DNA of 64,000 nucleotides from RHLJ01 sp965242845 (GCA_965242845.1 CBDETC010000001.1:434001-498000), one strand, 5' to 3'; shown: positions 53,449 through 62,357, counted from the stretch's first letter. Numbers and translations are program-made. The notes: generated by a model from the letters alone, not told the origin.

Positions 53449-53550
53449 ATTACAAAAAGGTCAAGAAGAAATAGAGAAGTTAGAAATCTATGATACCCTT
53501 GTGATCAATTCGTGATACTTCCCCTCTAACTTGTGTTCATAACAAAAACA

Positions 53551-54459
53551 ATGAACACAACGATGAAATCAAAACTTATACTTTCACTTTTACTAGCAGG
53601 AGGCCTTTTAACGGCTTGCTCTACTGATTCAAACTCAGATCTTGATACACTTACCCTTTCTCTAACCGGTGTTGAGCCTTTACAAAACGGGTTCCACTTC
53701 GAAGGTTGGGTAATTATTAACGGATCGCCTGTCACCACAGGTAAATTCAATGTTAACGATGACGGAGAGATCGTTTCCTTATCTGGTTCAGTTATTGCCA
53801 ACGGAGAATTTTCAGTAGATGCAGATCTTTCTGCTGCAACAGCTTTTGTGCTTAGTATTGAACCAGCGGGTGATACAGATGATATCCCTGCTGACACTCA
53901 CCACCTTTCTGGTGATATATCTAATGGAAGGTCTACCCTTTCGTTTGCACATTCTGCCTCTTTAGGTGACGACTTTACTTCTGCTTCGGGTGGATATATT
54001 CTAGCTACCCCAAGCGATGATGACCAAAACAACGAGACCAGCGGCATTTGGTTCCTGGACCCTGCTGGCGGACCAGGTGCTGCTCTTTCTCTACCTACTT
54101 TACCTGCTGGTTGGGTATATGAAGGTTGGGCTGTGTACAACGGTACACCTATTACTACTGGTACCTTCACTTCTGTTAGTGGTGCAGATGATTTCGCTGG
54201 ATTTAGCGGAACAAATTCTACCCCTCCATTCCCGGGAGAAGATTTCCTTCAGAATGCTCCAAGCGGATTAAACTTCCCAATTGATTTATCTGGTGGTACT
54301 GCTGTGATCTCTATTGAGCCATATCCAGATGATAGCCCGGCTCCTTATACACTTAAGCCTCTGGTAGGACAAATCCCGGCAAATGCTTCTTCATTCACTC
54401 TCTACTCCGTTGATAACAACGCGAATACTTTTTCTAGTGGTAGCGTAGTTATTAACTAA
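53551..54459 (+). CDS. Lipoprotein with two RskA-like (anti-sigma-K extracellular) repeats
   Basis: A 302-residue protein with a lipoprotein signal (LLTAC; Cys23 from this start, ATG at 53563 being equally possible). Two related domains are visible, about 30-125 and 150-295, each with a FEGWVIINGSPVTTGKF- or YEGWAVYNGTPITTGTF-like strand pair, a Phe-rich SGS/SGT turn and a SIEP....D..PA...L.G end. This resembles the extracytoplasmic anti-sigma-K domain. No cytosolic anti-sigma part exists, so it is a stand-alone surface or periplasmic protein. A T-rich terminator follows. Confidence 0.75.
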   Translation: MNTTMKSKLILSLLLAGGLLTACSTDSNSDLDTLTLSLTGVEPLQNGFHFEGWVIINGSPVTTGKFNVNDDGEIVSLSGSVIANGEFSVDADLSAATAFVLSIEPAGDTDDIPADTHHLSGDISNGRSTLSFAHSASLGDDFTSASGGYILATPSDDDQNNETSGIWFLDPAGGPGAALSLPTLPAGWVYEGWAVYNGTPITTGTFTSVSGADDFAGFSGTNSTPPFPGEDFLQNAPSGLNFPIDLSGGTAVISIEPYPDDSPAPYTLKPLVGQIPANASSFTLYSVDNNANTFSSGSVVIN

Positions 54460-54496
54460 CTCCAAGTAAGGCAACTGGCATAGCCTGAACTAAGAG

Positions 54497-54527
54497 CCTC
54501 TCCAGCGAAAGTTGGAGGGGTTTTTTT
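54497..54527 (+). terminator. Rho-independent terminator after the RskA-like lipoprotein
   Basis: Stem CCTCTCCAGC (54497-54506) and GTTGGAGGGG (54511-54520), GAAA loop, followed by seven T residues (54521-54527). Confidence 0.88.
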
Positions 54528-54572
54528 ATGTGATATGTTTTAGCTTGATACCAATCTAAATTCAGAAAAGAT

Positions 54573-55586
54573 ATGTCAGTATTAGTAACCGGGGGAGCTG
54601 GATACATTGGTAGTCATACCGTGTTAGAGCTTTTATCTGCGAATCAAGACGTTGTTATCATTGATAATCTCTCCAATAGCAGCGAAGAATCGCTTCGAAG
54701 AGTAGAACAAATAACAGGTAAGAAACCTCACTTCTACGCTGTAGATCTGCTAGATAGGGCAAAAGTTGAAGAGGTATTCGATGCTCATGAAATAAATTCG
54801 GTAATTCATTTTGCTGGGTATAAAGCGGTTGGAGAATCCGTTCAAAAGCCAGTGATGTATTATGATAACAACATCAACAGCACGTTGATTTTGTGCGAAG
54901 TGATGGCCGAACGTGGAGTTAAGAAGTTGGTATTTAGCTCTTCCGCTACAGTCTACGGCGATCCGGCTTCGGTACCTATTACTGAGGATTTTCCGTTGTC
55001 AGCAACAAACCCTTATGGGCGGACCAAACTATTTATCGAATATATTCTCCGGGATCTTTATAAAGCTGATAATACCTGGAGTATCACTTTATTACGCTAC
55101 TTTAATCCTGTAGGTGCTCATAAATCCGGATTAATTGGTGAAGACCCAAATGGGTTACCTAATAATTTGATGCCATTTGTATCTCAAGTAGCCGTTGGCA
55201 AACTTCCACAGCTTTCGGTATTTGGAGATGACTATCCTACTCGAGATGGAACTGGTGTTCGAGATTATATTCATGTGGTTGATCTTGCACTAGGTCATTT
55301 AAAAGCTCTTGAAAAACTCGATAACAGCGACTCAGGAGTATATATCTATAATCTTGGGACCGGTAACGGATCCAGTGTTTTAGAGATGATTAAGGCCTTC
55401 GAAGAAGCCTCAGGGAAACCTGTTCCTTATAAAGTGGTTGAACGACGTCCAGGTGATATTGCTGAGTGCTATGCTAATCCTGCTAAAGCAGAAGAGGAAT
55501 TAGGCTGGAAAGCTGAACGTGGAGTAAAAGAGATGTGTGAAGATGGCTGGCGCTGGCAGTCTAACAATCCAAATGGGTATAAATGA
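54573..55586 (+). CDS. galE: UDP-glucose 4-epimerase
   Basis: A 337-residue short-chain dehydrogenase-fold enzyme that interconverts UDP-glucose and UDP-galactose, supplying cell-surface sugars. The NAD site TGGAGYIGSHTV (about 6-17), catalytic SSSATVYG (Ser about 121) and YGRTK (Tyr about 146, Lys about 150), plus LRYFNPVGAH and VRDYIHVVDLA, are all standard GalE marks. The stop is followed 6 bases later by a palindromic repeat that may protect the mRNA end. Confidence 0.95.
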   Translation: MSVLVTGGAGYIGSHTVLELLSANQDVVIIDNLSNSSEESLRRVEQITGKKPHFYAVDLLDRAKVEEVFDAHEINSVIHFAGYKAVGESVQKPVMYYDNNINSTLILCEVMAERGVKKLVFSSSATVYGDPASVPITEDFPLSATNPYGRTKLFIEYILRDLYKADNTWSITLLRYFNPVGAHKSGLIGEDPNGLPNNLMPFVSQVAVGKLPQLSVFGDDYPTRDGTGVRDYIHVVDLALGHLKALEKLDNSDSGVYIYNLGTGNGSSVLEMIKAFEEASGKPVPYKVVERRPGDIAECYANPAKAEEELGWKAERGVKEMCEDGWRWQSNNPNGYK

Positions 55587-55592
55587 GATTAT

Positions 55593-55672
55593 GTCATCCC
55601 GGGCTCCGACCCGGGATCTGAACTAACTTGTTCTTTCCTCCCTTACAGATCCCGGATCAAGTCCGGGATGAC
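55593..55672. repeat. Palindromic intergenic repeat element, type 2
   Basis: GTCATCCCGGGCTCCGACCC (55593-55612) begins the element and AGTCCGGGATGAC (55660-55672) closes it in inverted orientation; each half also folds alone (CCCGGG...CCCGGG and CCCGG...CCGGG). The about 80-base cruciform-like unit resembles dispersed repeats with a TCATCCCGG core that I recall from several bacterial genomes. It differs in sequence from the element at 53342. Confidence 0.72.
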
Positions 55673-55737
55673 TTTCGGTTAATAAAAGCTTGGGTTTTAC
55701 CTGTGCTAAGTCTTACCTTTGCAGTCCTTCCAAAAGA

Positions 55738-55819
55738 GCCAAAGTGGCGGAACTGGTAGACGCGCACGACTCAAAATCGTGTTCCTTCGGGAGTGAGGGT
55801 TCGAGTCCCTCCTTTGGTA
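55738..55819 (+). tRNA. tRNA-Leu, anticodon CAA
   Basis: An 82-base class II tRNA without encoded CCA. Acceptor GCCAAAG pairs with CTTTGGT, discriminator A. D-loop AACTGGTAGAC, anticodon stem CACGA/TCGTG with loop CTCAAAA (anticodon CAA, reads UUG), long variable arm TTCCTTCGGGAG and T-loop GGTTCGAGTCC are visible. A terminator follows directly. Confidence 0.95.
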
Positions 55820-55820
55820 C

Positions 55821-55857
55821 AAAAAGCCTTCAAGTAATTACTTGAAGGCTTTTTTAT
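55821..55857 (+). terminator. Bidirectional Rho-independent terminator after tRNA-Leu
   Basis: AAAAAGCCTTCAAGT and ACTTGAAGGCTTTTT form a 15-base perfect stem with an AATT loop. The flanking A and T runs allow termination in both directions. It separates the tRNA from the thr leader region, so thrABC needs its own promoter downstream. Confidence 0.9.
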
Positions 55858-55864
55858 TTCAGGG

Positions 55865-55893
55865 TTTACTTTAAGCTTCAAAAGAGATAGACT
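55865..55893 (+). promoter_or_regulatory. Possible promoter of the thr operon
   Basis: TTTACT (55865-55870) and TAGACT (55888-55893) are spaced 17 bases apart and each match the -35 and -10 consensus at 4 of 6 positions. Transcription would start near 55900, only a few bases before the leader peptide ATG. Weak match. Confidence 0.3.
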
Positions 55894-55902
55894 TACGGAG
55901 TG

Positions 55903-55983
55903 ATGAAAATCTTTAGCAGAAATACCACCTCTCTTCTATCCGTAATGTGCTGCATTACGATGATTTCTACTATTACCCCTTAG
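55903..55983 (+). CDS. Candidate Thr/Ile leader peptide of the thr operon
   Basis: A 26-residue reading frame starting ATG at 55903 and ending TAG at 55981-55983. It contains five Thr and four Ile codons plus three Met, ending in CCITMISTITP, where eight successive residues are I-T-M-I-S-T-I-T. Thr, Ile and Met are all end products of the aspartate pathway whose first gene, thrA, starts 91 bases downstream. This is the composition expected of a thrL-type attenuation leader. GGAG lies 2 bases before the ATG, closer than ideal. Hairpins overlap the Thr/Ile codons. Too short for usual gene finders; supported by composition and position only. Confidence 0.55.
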   Translation: MKIFSRNTTSLLSVMCCITMISTITP

Positions 55984-56024
55984 GGGGTTCATATTTACAT
56001 ATCACCTATTAGGAACTATTCCTA
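55941..56024 (+). promoter_or_regulatory. Hairpins of the thr leader region
   Basis: Three short stems follow one another: CGTAATG/CATTACG (55941-55959) inside the leader codons, ACCCC/GGGGT (55975-55988) around its stop codon, and TAGGAA/TTCCTA (56010-56024). A ribosome stalled on the late Thr codons would cover the second stem. No clear U-run terminator is seen, so the mechanism, if any, is open. Confidence 0.4.
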
Positions 56025-56074
56025 CCTTTCAGATTCACTCTCACTCAACTCACAATATTCATCGATAATTTATT

Positions 56075-58525
56075 ATGCTCGTTTTAAAATTTGGGGGCAC
56101 TTCCGTTGGTAGTGCAGAAAGCCTCGATTTAGTACGAAAAATAGTTAAGGAAAAAGCTGCTTCATCCCCATTAGTTGTGGTAGTCTCTGCTCTTGGAGGG
56201 GTTACCAATGATCTTGAAAAATGTGCATCACTTGCAGAAAATGGTGACGAAGGCTATGCTGGTATTCTTGAAGAAATAGAACAGCGCCATATTTCCCTCT
56301 GTAATGTGCTTGTTCCGGTAGCTCAAAGAAGTGCTACCCTTACCCGGGTTAAATTCCTGCTTAATGATCTAGAAGATATATGCCGCGGTGTGTTCCTTAT
56401 CCGGGAGCTTTCTCCTCGCTCAAGCGATCAAATTCTCAGCTTCGGAGAGCGCCTATCGTCTGAGATCATCAATGATTATTTCAAAGCTGATGCACTGGAT
56501 GTCAGTCTCCTAAATCCACGCGAGCTCATTAAAACCGATGCTCAGTTTGGCAATGCTGTAGTTGATCGGGATTTGACCTTCCACAATGTCAGAGAAGCAT
56601 TTAAAAGTCATTCCCAGGTTAGTATTTGCCCGGGATTTTTAGCCTCTTCAAATATAGGCAACCAAATCACTACGCTTGGCCGTGGAGGCTCTGACTATAC
56701 TGCTTCCCTCCTTGCCGCTGCATTAGAGGCTGAGGCCTTAGAAATCTGGACAGATGTGAGTGGTATGATGACGGCGAACCCAAAATTAGTTCCTCTTGCT
56801 CATCCTATTCAGGAGTTGTCTTATGAAGAGGCGATGGAATTATCTCATTTTGGAGCAAAGGTGATCTACCCTCCTACCATTCAGCCTGTACTAGACAAAG
56901 GCATTCCGATTCTGATAAAGAATACTTTTTCGGCTGACGATACCGGTACAAGAATATCCAAAGAAGGAGAAACGAATGGTCGCTGGATAAAAGGGATATC
57001 TTCTATCGATGAGGTTGCTCTTTGTACCCTCTCAGGATCAGGAATGGTAGCTGTACCTAATTTCTCCTATCGATTGTTTTCTGCGCTAAGCCGGGAGTCT
57101 ATAAACGTAATTATGATTACCCAGGCTTCTTCTGAGCATACCATCACTGTAGGCATTGACAGAAAAGATGCAGAACGAGCTAAAATTAGTATTGAAAATG
57201 AATTTCAGCATGAAATTCAGCAGCATAAAGTAAATCCTTTAGCTGTTGAGACTGAGCTCTCTATTGTAGCTCTTGTTGGTACTAAAATGAGAGAACAGGT
57301 CGGGGTGAGTGCTACGTTATTCGAAACGCTTAGTGAGAATGGGGTTAATGTAAAGGCTATTGCTCAGGGCTCTACGGAGTTAAACATCTCTGTAGTAGTT
57401 GAGAAGCGTCACCTTGCTAAGTCATTGAATTCTGTTCATGAGAGCTTCTTTCTTTCCGATCTAAGAAAGTTCAATGTATTTATGATTGGAGTAGGTAATG
57501 TGGGAAAAGCTTTTCTGGAACAAATCCAGAAACAGAGAGATTTCCTGGCGAAAGCTTTTCAGATAAATCTGAGTGTTACCGGGCTGGCAAACTCTCGCAA
57601 GATGCTATTCAATGCAGATACCGTTGCTTTAGACTCATGGGAAAGAGATTTAGATGAGCACGGAAAGCCTATGTCGAAAGAAGCCTTTGTAAAGGAGATG
57701 ATAGATATGAACCTTCGGAATAGCATCTTCATTGACTCTACGGCAAGCGATGATATCCCCTCTCTGTATGAAGAGGTGTTATCAAATAGTATTTCGGTAG
57801 TAACCCCCAATAAAGTGGCTTGTTCTTCTGATTTCGATACTTATTTAGGGCTTAAGAAGACAGCAACCAAGTATCGCGCACGATTCCTGTTCGAAACTAA
57901 TGTGGGAGCAGGACTGCCGGTTGTCTCAACAGTAAGTGACCTACTTAAAAGTGGAGATCGAATTCATAAGATTCAGGCAGTTCTGTCAGGAACTCTCAAT
58001 TTCCTGTTTAACACCTATAATGGTTCTCAAAAGTTCAGTGACGTAGTAAAAGAAGCTAAAGCGGCTGGCTATACCGAACCAGATCCAAGACTGGACCTAA
58101 GTGGCGTTGATGTGATGAGGAAAATCCTGATTCTAGCTCGCGAAAGTGGTCATAAACTAGAGTTGAGTGATATAGTCAATGAGTCTTTTGTACCTGAAGA
58201 ATGTATGGATACAGATTCTATTGAAGAATTCTATGATAAGCTTGATGAGTATGATGATGTGTTTAAGGCTTTATATGAGAAAGCAGAATCAGAAGGAAAG
58301 CGTATCAAATACGTAGCAACTTATGAGAAAGGTAGCGCTAAAACAGGTTTAGAGACTTTTGGTATCGAACACCCTTTCTATGAGCTCCAGGGAAAAGACA
58401 ATATTGTTCTGTTCTATACCAATCGTTATTCTGAACAACCTTTAGTAATAAAAGGTGCAGGAGCAGGAGCTGAAGTGACTGCATCGGGTATTTTTGCAGA
58501 TGTAATGAGGATTACTTCCACTTGA
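56075..58525 (+). CDS. thrA: Bifunctional aspartokinase/homoserine dehydrogenase
   Basis: An 816-residue enzyme catalysing the first and third steps from aspartate to homoserine, toward Thr, Ile and Met. The kinase domain begins LKFGGTSVGSAESL (residues 4-17) and includes TLGRGGSDYTASLLAAAL; two ACT regulatory segments (about 315-455) follow; the dehydrogenase (about 470-816) starts with VFMIGVGNVGKAFLEQ (NADP loop) and contains VVTPNKVACSS and LSGTLNFLFN. The architecture is that of E. coli ThrA, usually inhibited by threonine. No Shine-Dalgarno. It ends one base before thrB starts. Confidence 0.96.
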   Translation: MLVLKFGGTSVGSAESLDLVRKIVKEKAASSPLVVVVSALGGVTNDLEKCASLAENGDEGYAGILEEIEQRHISLCNVLVPVAQRSATLTRVKFLLNDLEDICRGVFLIRELSPRSSDQILSFGERLSSEIINDYFKADALDVSLLNPRELIKTDAQFGNAVVDRDLTFHNVREAFKSHSQVSICPGFLASSNIGNQITTLGRGGSDYTASLLAAALEAEALEIWTDVSGMMTANPKLVPLAHPIQELSYEEAMELSHFGAKVIYPPTIQPVLDKGIPILIKNTFSADDTGTRISKEGETNGRWIKGISSIDEVALCTLSGSGMVAVPNFSYRLFSALSRESINVIMITQASSEHTITVGIDRKDAERAKISIENEFQHEIQQHKVNPLAVETELSIVALVGTKMREQVGVSATLFETLSENGVNVKAIAQGSTELNISVVVEKRHLAKSLNSVHESFFLSDLRKFNVFMIGVGNVGKAFLEQIQKQRDFLAKAFQINLSVTGLANSRKMLFNADTVALDSWERDLDEHGKPMSKEAFVKEMIDMNLRNSIFIDSTASDDIPSLYEEVLSNSISVVTPNKVACSSDFDTYLGLKKTATKYRARFLFETNVGAGLPVVSTVSDLLKSGDRIHKIQAVLSGTLNFLFNTYNGSQKFSDVVKEAKAAGYTEPDPRLDLSGVDVMRKILILARESGHKLELSDIVNESFVPEECMDTDSIEEFYDKLDEYDDVFKALYEKAESEGKRIKYVATYEKGSAKTGLETFGIEHPFYELQGKDNIVLFYTNRYSEQPLVIKGAGAGAEVTASGIFADVMRITST

Positions 58526-58526
58526 T

Positions 58527-59459
58527 ATGGATCAGATAAAAGTTTTTGCGCCAGCCACTGTGGCAAATGTAGCGTGCGGTTTTGATGTAATGGGATTTGC
58601 TCTTGAGCACATAGGTGATGAACTCACCGTAACAAGAACTTCCAGTCCGGGACTTTCTATTTCTGAAATAACAGGTTGTGAAGGGCTTCCTTATCATCCT
58701 CAAAAGAATGTGGCTACTGTTGCGGCCCAGGCTTTGTTAGACGCATTAGGTGAAGCTCCAACAAATGGATTTGATTTTAAATTATGCAAAAAGGTTATGG
58801 GTGGAAGTGGTTTAGGTTCAAGTGCTTCCAGTTCTTCAGCTGCTATTTTTGCAATGAATGAATTACTAGGCAAGCCGTTCAAAAAGCATGAGCTAGTTCA
58901 ATTTGCTATGGAAGGTGAACGCGCTGCTTCGGGTCTCCCCCACGCCGATAATGTAGCACCTTCATTACTGGGCGGCTTTACCTTGGTTAGAAGCTACGAT
59001 CCTTTGGATGTAATTGAGTTAGATTACCCACAAAGTCTAAGAGTTGTTGTAGTTCACCCTCAAATTGAGGTGAAAACCTCTGACTCAAAGAAAATTCTTA
59101 GGCAAGAAATACTTTTAAAGGATGCCATCACCCAATGGGGAAATGTTGGAGGGCTTGTTGCTGGATTAGCTAAGCCAGATTTTGATTTAATTGGGCGTTC
59201 TCTTCAGGATGTAATAGCAGAACCTATTCGATCCATGCTTATTCCCCTCTTTAAAGAAGCAAAGCAAATGGCATTAGATTCAGGAGCACTAGGGTGCAGT
59301 ATTTCGGGTTCCGGCCCTTCTATTTTTGCTTTATGCAGAGACGAAGAAATAGCTGGTAAGATTGGAAAACAGTTCGAAGAACTTTATAAGTCACATGGAA
59401 TCAAAGCAAATGTCTACTTATCTGGAATTAACCCGCATGGAGCTGAGGTAATCGAATGA
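58527..59459 (+). CDS. thrB: Homoserine kinase
   Basis: A 310-residue GHMP-family kinase phosphorylating homoserine for threonine synthesis. The ATP-binding motif GGSGLGSSASSSSAA (about 91-105), the N-terminal VFAPATVANVACGFDVMGFAL (about 5-25, split pattern of GHMP kinases) and the C-terminal GCSISGSGPSIFALC (about 255-269) are complete. Overlaps thrC by ATGA and follows thrA after one base, so the three genes are co-translated. Confidence 0.96.
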   Translation: MDQIKVFAPATVANVACGFDVMGFALEHIGDELTVTRTSSPGLSISEITGCEGLPYHPQKNVATVAAQALLDALGEAPTNGFDFKLCKKVMGGSGLGSSASSSSAAIFAMNELLGKPFKKHELVQFAMEGERAASGLPHADNVAPSLLGGFTLVRSYDPLDVIELDYPQSLRVVVVHPQIEVKTSDSKKILRQEILLKDAITQWGNVGGLVAGLAKPDFDLIGRSLQDVIAEPIRSMLIPLFKEAKQMALDSGALGCSISGSGPSIFALCRDEEIAGKIGKQFEELYKSHGIKANVYLSGINPHGAEVIE

Positions 59460-60751
59460 ATTATTACAGCACAAATGGAAAAGTAGAACTCGTCTCGTTT
59501 AAGGAAGCGATCTTTAAAGGCTTACCAGAGGATAATGGTCTGTATATGCCAGAAGAAATTCCGGCACTTCCCGCCTCTTTTTTTGAGGACATACAGTCTC
59601 TATCACTTCAGGAAATAGGGTATGAAGTGTTGTCACCATTTGTAGGTAATGAAATACCTAAAGAAGAATTGAAAGCCATTGTAAATGATACCTTAAGCTT
59701 TGACATTCCTTTGGTTCGCATTAAGGAGAATACCTACTCCCTGGAGCTATTTCATGGACCTACACTGGCTTTTAAAGATGTTGGAGCACGATTCCTGGCA
59801 CGTTGTCTAAGCTATTTCACAAAACAGGAAGATGAAGAACTAACCGTACTCGTTGCTACTTCTGGTGATACCGGCAGTGCAGTAGCTAATGGTTTTTTTG
59901 GTGTACCTAATATCAAAGTGATCATCCTTTATCCTTCTGGAAAGGTCAGCGAATTCCAGGAGCAGCAAATGACCACACTCGGAGATAATATTACTGCGCT
60001 AGAAGTAAATGGCACCTTTGATGACTGTCAACATCTGGTAAAAAAGGCATTTCTAGACCAGGAATTGAGAGCTTCAAATAACCTGACTTCGGCCAACTCT
60101 ATTAATGTAGCTCGACTTCTCCCCCAAAGTATTTATTACTTCTATGCCTGGGCTCAGTTGTCAGAATCGGAACGAGCAAACGCTGTTTTTTCTGTCCCAA
60201 GTGGTAATTATGGAAACCTCTCAGCAGGATTGCTTGCCCAAAGAATGGGACTTCCAATTAAGCATTTTGTGGCCAGTTCCAATATAAATGATACCGTTCC
60301 AAAGTATTTATGGAGTGGGAATTATGAAGCTAAAGCAAGTCTTCCCACCATTTCAAATGCCATGGATGTAGGTAACCCTAGTAATTTCGTTCGAATGTTG
60401 AATTTATTCGAGGGTTCTCACTCCAGAATGTCTGAAGTGATAAGTGGTTTTGCGTACACTGATGAAAGCACAAGAATGGCGATAAAGCAGGTTTATGCAT
60501 TAACAGGTTATGTTTTAGACCCACATGGCGCAGTAGGCTATCTTGGACTTTCCGACTATTTTCGGATAGCAAAAGGAACTGGAATAATATTAGAGACGGC
60601 ACATCCTATAAAGTTTAGCCACACAGTTTCAGAAGAGATTGGAGTAAATATAGAGCTACCTGATCACATCAAAAGTACCCACCTTCCTAAGAAGAGTATT
60701 CCATTTGATGTAAATTTTGCAGACTTTAAGGTGTTTTTAGGACAAGCTTAA
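59456..60751 (+). CDS. thrC: Threonine synthase
   Basis: A 431-residue PLP enzyme converting O-phosphohomoserine to threonine. The N-terminal YYSTNGKVELVSFKEAIFKG and PEDNGLYMPEEIP are family-specific; PLP lysine is in HGPTLAFKDVGARF (about 99-112), phosphate-binding ATSGDTGSAVANGF (about 137-150). It belongs to the longer, SAM-independent bacterial/fungal type. It is coupled to thrB by ATGA; a histidine kinase gene starts 8 bases downstream. Confidence 0.96.
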   Translation: MNYYSTNGKVELVSFKEAIFKGLPEDNGLYMPEEIPALPASFFEDIQSLSLQEIGYEVLSPFVGNEIPKEELKAIVNDTLSFDIPLVRIKENTYSLELFHGPTLAFKDVGARFLARCLSYFTKQEDEELTVLVATSGDTGSAVANGFFGVPNIKVIILYPSGKVSEFQEQQMTTLGDNITALEVNGTFDDCQHLVKKAFLDQELRASNNLTSANSINVARLLPQSIYYFYAWAQLSESERANAVFSVPSGNYGNLSAGLLAQRMGLPIKHFVASSNINDTVPKYLWSGNYEAKASLPTISNAMDVGNPSNFVRMLNLFEGSHSRMSEVISGFAYTDESTRMAIKQVYALTGYVLDPHGAVGYLGLSDYFRIAKGTGIILETAHPIKFSHTVSEEIGVNIELPDHIKSTHLPKKSIPFDVNFADFKVFLGQA

Positions 60752-60759
60752 GGGTAGTA

Positions 60760-61668
60760 ATGATAAATAAGTGGCTTCAGGGTATTAAGTCACCTTGGTC
60801 TATTATGCTGATTTCTATCGCAGTATCAGAGATATTGTACATAGGAATTTCTTTCTTTTTTGTAGGAGAAGTTCACCCTATAGGGGTATTCTTTTCATTT
60901 CTTATCCCTGCTGTCATTTCCTTTCCTATTTCTTCGGCTAAACAGCGTTTCTATGATCAGATTGAAGCCCAAAGGAAAGAGCTAGATCAGCTTAATATGC
61001 TCAATCAACGTCTTTTGATGACTATTTCTCATGATATAAGATCCCCTATCGCGGGAATAGCAATGATGTTAGAGCTTATATCATCAGGTGATCTTTCTTT
61101 GGAAGAGGGAAAAGCTCAAATGAAGGAGGTTTCCTCTAACATCAAAGTATTTCTGACCTTTCTTGACGATTTACTTAGATGGAGCAAATACCAAATGGAT
61201 AAGAAACCTCTAGAGCCTGAAAATTTTTGTACTGAAGAATTGCTTAGGCAAAATTTGGATCTCTATGAACCAATTCTAAAAGAGAAGGGAATTACGCTCC
61301 ATACCGAAAACCTTGCTTCAGAAATCTATATAGATAAAGGAAGCTACTCCTTCGCAGTAAGAAATGTGCTTCAAAATGCAATTAAGTACTCTCCCGTTAA
61401 CTCGGACATAAGAGTATCAGTAACAAAAAATGGAGAATTTGTTACCACAAGGATTGATGATAACGGTAAAGGGATTCCAAAAACCAAGCTCGACAAAATA
61501 ATCTCGAAAGATGTTTACACTTCGGAAAAAGGGACAAAAGGGGAAATCGGAATTGGTTTTGGTTTGAGGGCTGCCATCTCCTATTTAGAAAACCAGGGAG
61601 GAAAACTGGAGATAAATTCCGTTGAAAATAAAGGTACCTCAGTCTCTATTATGACTCCTTACAACTGA
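60760..61668 (+). CDS. Short membrane histidine kinase without sensor domain
   Basis: A 302-residue kinase. Two close membrane helices (about 14-35 and 42-63) leave almost no external loop, so it senses within or near the membrane or in the cytosol. HisKA is at about 82-148 (MTISHDIRSPIAGIAMM, His about 90); the ATPase domain has NVLQNAIKYS, DDNGKGIP and a GIGFGLRA glycine box. No response regulator gene is adjacent. It sits 8 bases after thrC and one base before a methyltransferase gene, an unusual operon position. Confidence 0.9.
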   Translation: MINKWLQGIKSPWSIMLISIAVSEILYIGISFFFVGEVHPIGVFFSFLIPAVISFPISSAKQRFYDQIEAQRKELDQLNMLNQRLLMTISHDIRSPIAGIAMMLELISSGDLSLEEGKAQMKEVSSNIKVFLTFLDDLLRWSKYQMDKKPLEPENFCTEELLRQNLDLYEPILKEKGITLHTENLASEIYIDKGSYSFAVRNVLQNAIKYSPVNSDIRVSVTKNGEFVTTRIDDNGKGIPKTKLDKIISKDVYTSEKGTKGEIGIGFGLRAAISYLENQGGKLEINSVENKGTSVSIMTPYN

Positions 61669-61669
61669 T

Positions 61670-62293
61670 ATGTCCAAATCCTTTAATTGGAATACCTGGA
61701 ATAGGTTACGTTATACTTTCTATACGCCCTTTTATGATATAGTCGCAGGAATTTTTTCAACCTACCGTAAAAGATCGATAGATTCTCTTTCTATTAAAGA
61801 AGGAAGTAAAGTTCTAATCCTGGGAGCTGGATCTGGCCTTGATCTGGAATACCTTCCTAAAAATATTGATATAACAGCTATTGATATTACTCCTTCAATG
61901 ATTGTTGAGCTAAAGAAGAAGGCTCAGGAACAGAGGCTCGAAGTAGATGCTCAGGTAATGGATGGATCCAACCTTAAGTTTGAAGACTCTACCTTCGATT
62001 ATGTAGTATTACACTTAATCTTAGCTGTAATTCCCGACCCTATCGCATGCATAAAGGAAACCGAACGAGTCCTTAAACCTGGAGGTAAAGCTACCATTAT
62101 GGATAAATTTATCCCAGACTCAAAAAGTACACGTCTTGTTCTGTATATTCTGAATCCGTTTACAAATCTTCTGGCCACAAACCTGACAAGAGATATCAAT
62201 TCAATTCTTAGTAATACGAATCTTACTAAGAATGCGGATATCAAGCTTAGATCAATATTTCGTTGCATAGAAGTACAAAAAAACTCTCAGTAG
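61670..62293 (+). CDS. Class I SAM-dependent methyltransferase
   Basis: A 207-residue protein. The SAM-binding motif I is KVLILGAGSGLDLEYLP (about 43-59), then DITAIDITPSMI (motif II) and VVLHLILAVIPDPIACIKETERVLKPGGKATIMDKFIP region (about 122-155). The N terminus WNTWNRLRYTFYTPFYDIVAG resembles UbiE/phospholipid N-methyltransferase-type enzymes. Substrate unknown. Same transcript as the preceding kinase is likely. Confidence 0.86.
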   Translation: MSKSFNWNTWNRLRYTFYTPFYDIVAGIFSTYRKRSIDSLSIKEGSKVLILGAGSGLDLEYLPKNIDITAIDITPSMIVELKKKAQEQRLEVDAQVMDGSNLKFEDSTFDYVVLHLILAVIPDPIACIKETERVLKPGGKATIMDKFIPDSKSTRLVLYILNPFTNLLATNLTRDINSILSNTNLTKNADIKLRSIFRCIEVQKNSQ

Positions 62294-62357
62294 CTAACTG
62301 GTTTTATTCCTTCATTTTTACTTCATTGAATAAGCTAATCTCACAAAACTTGGAGCA

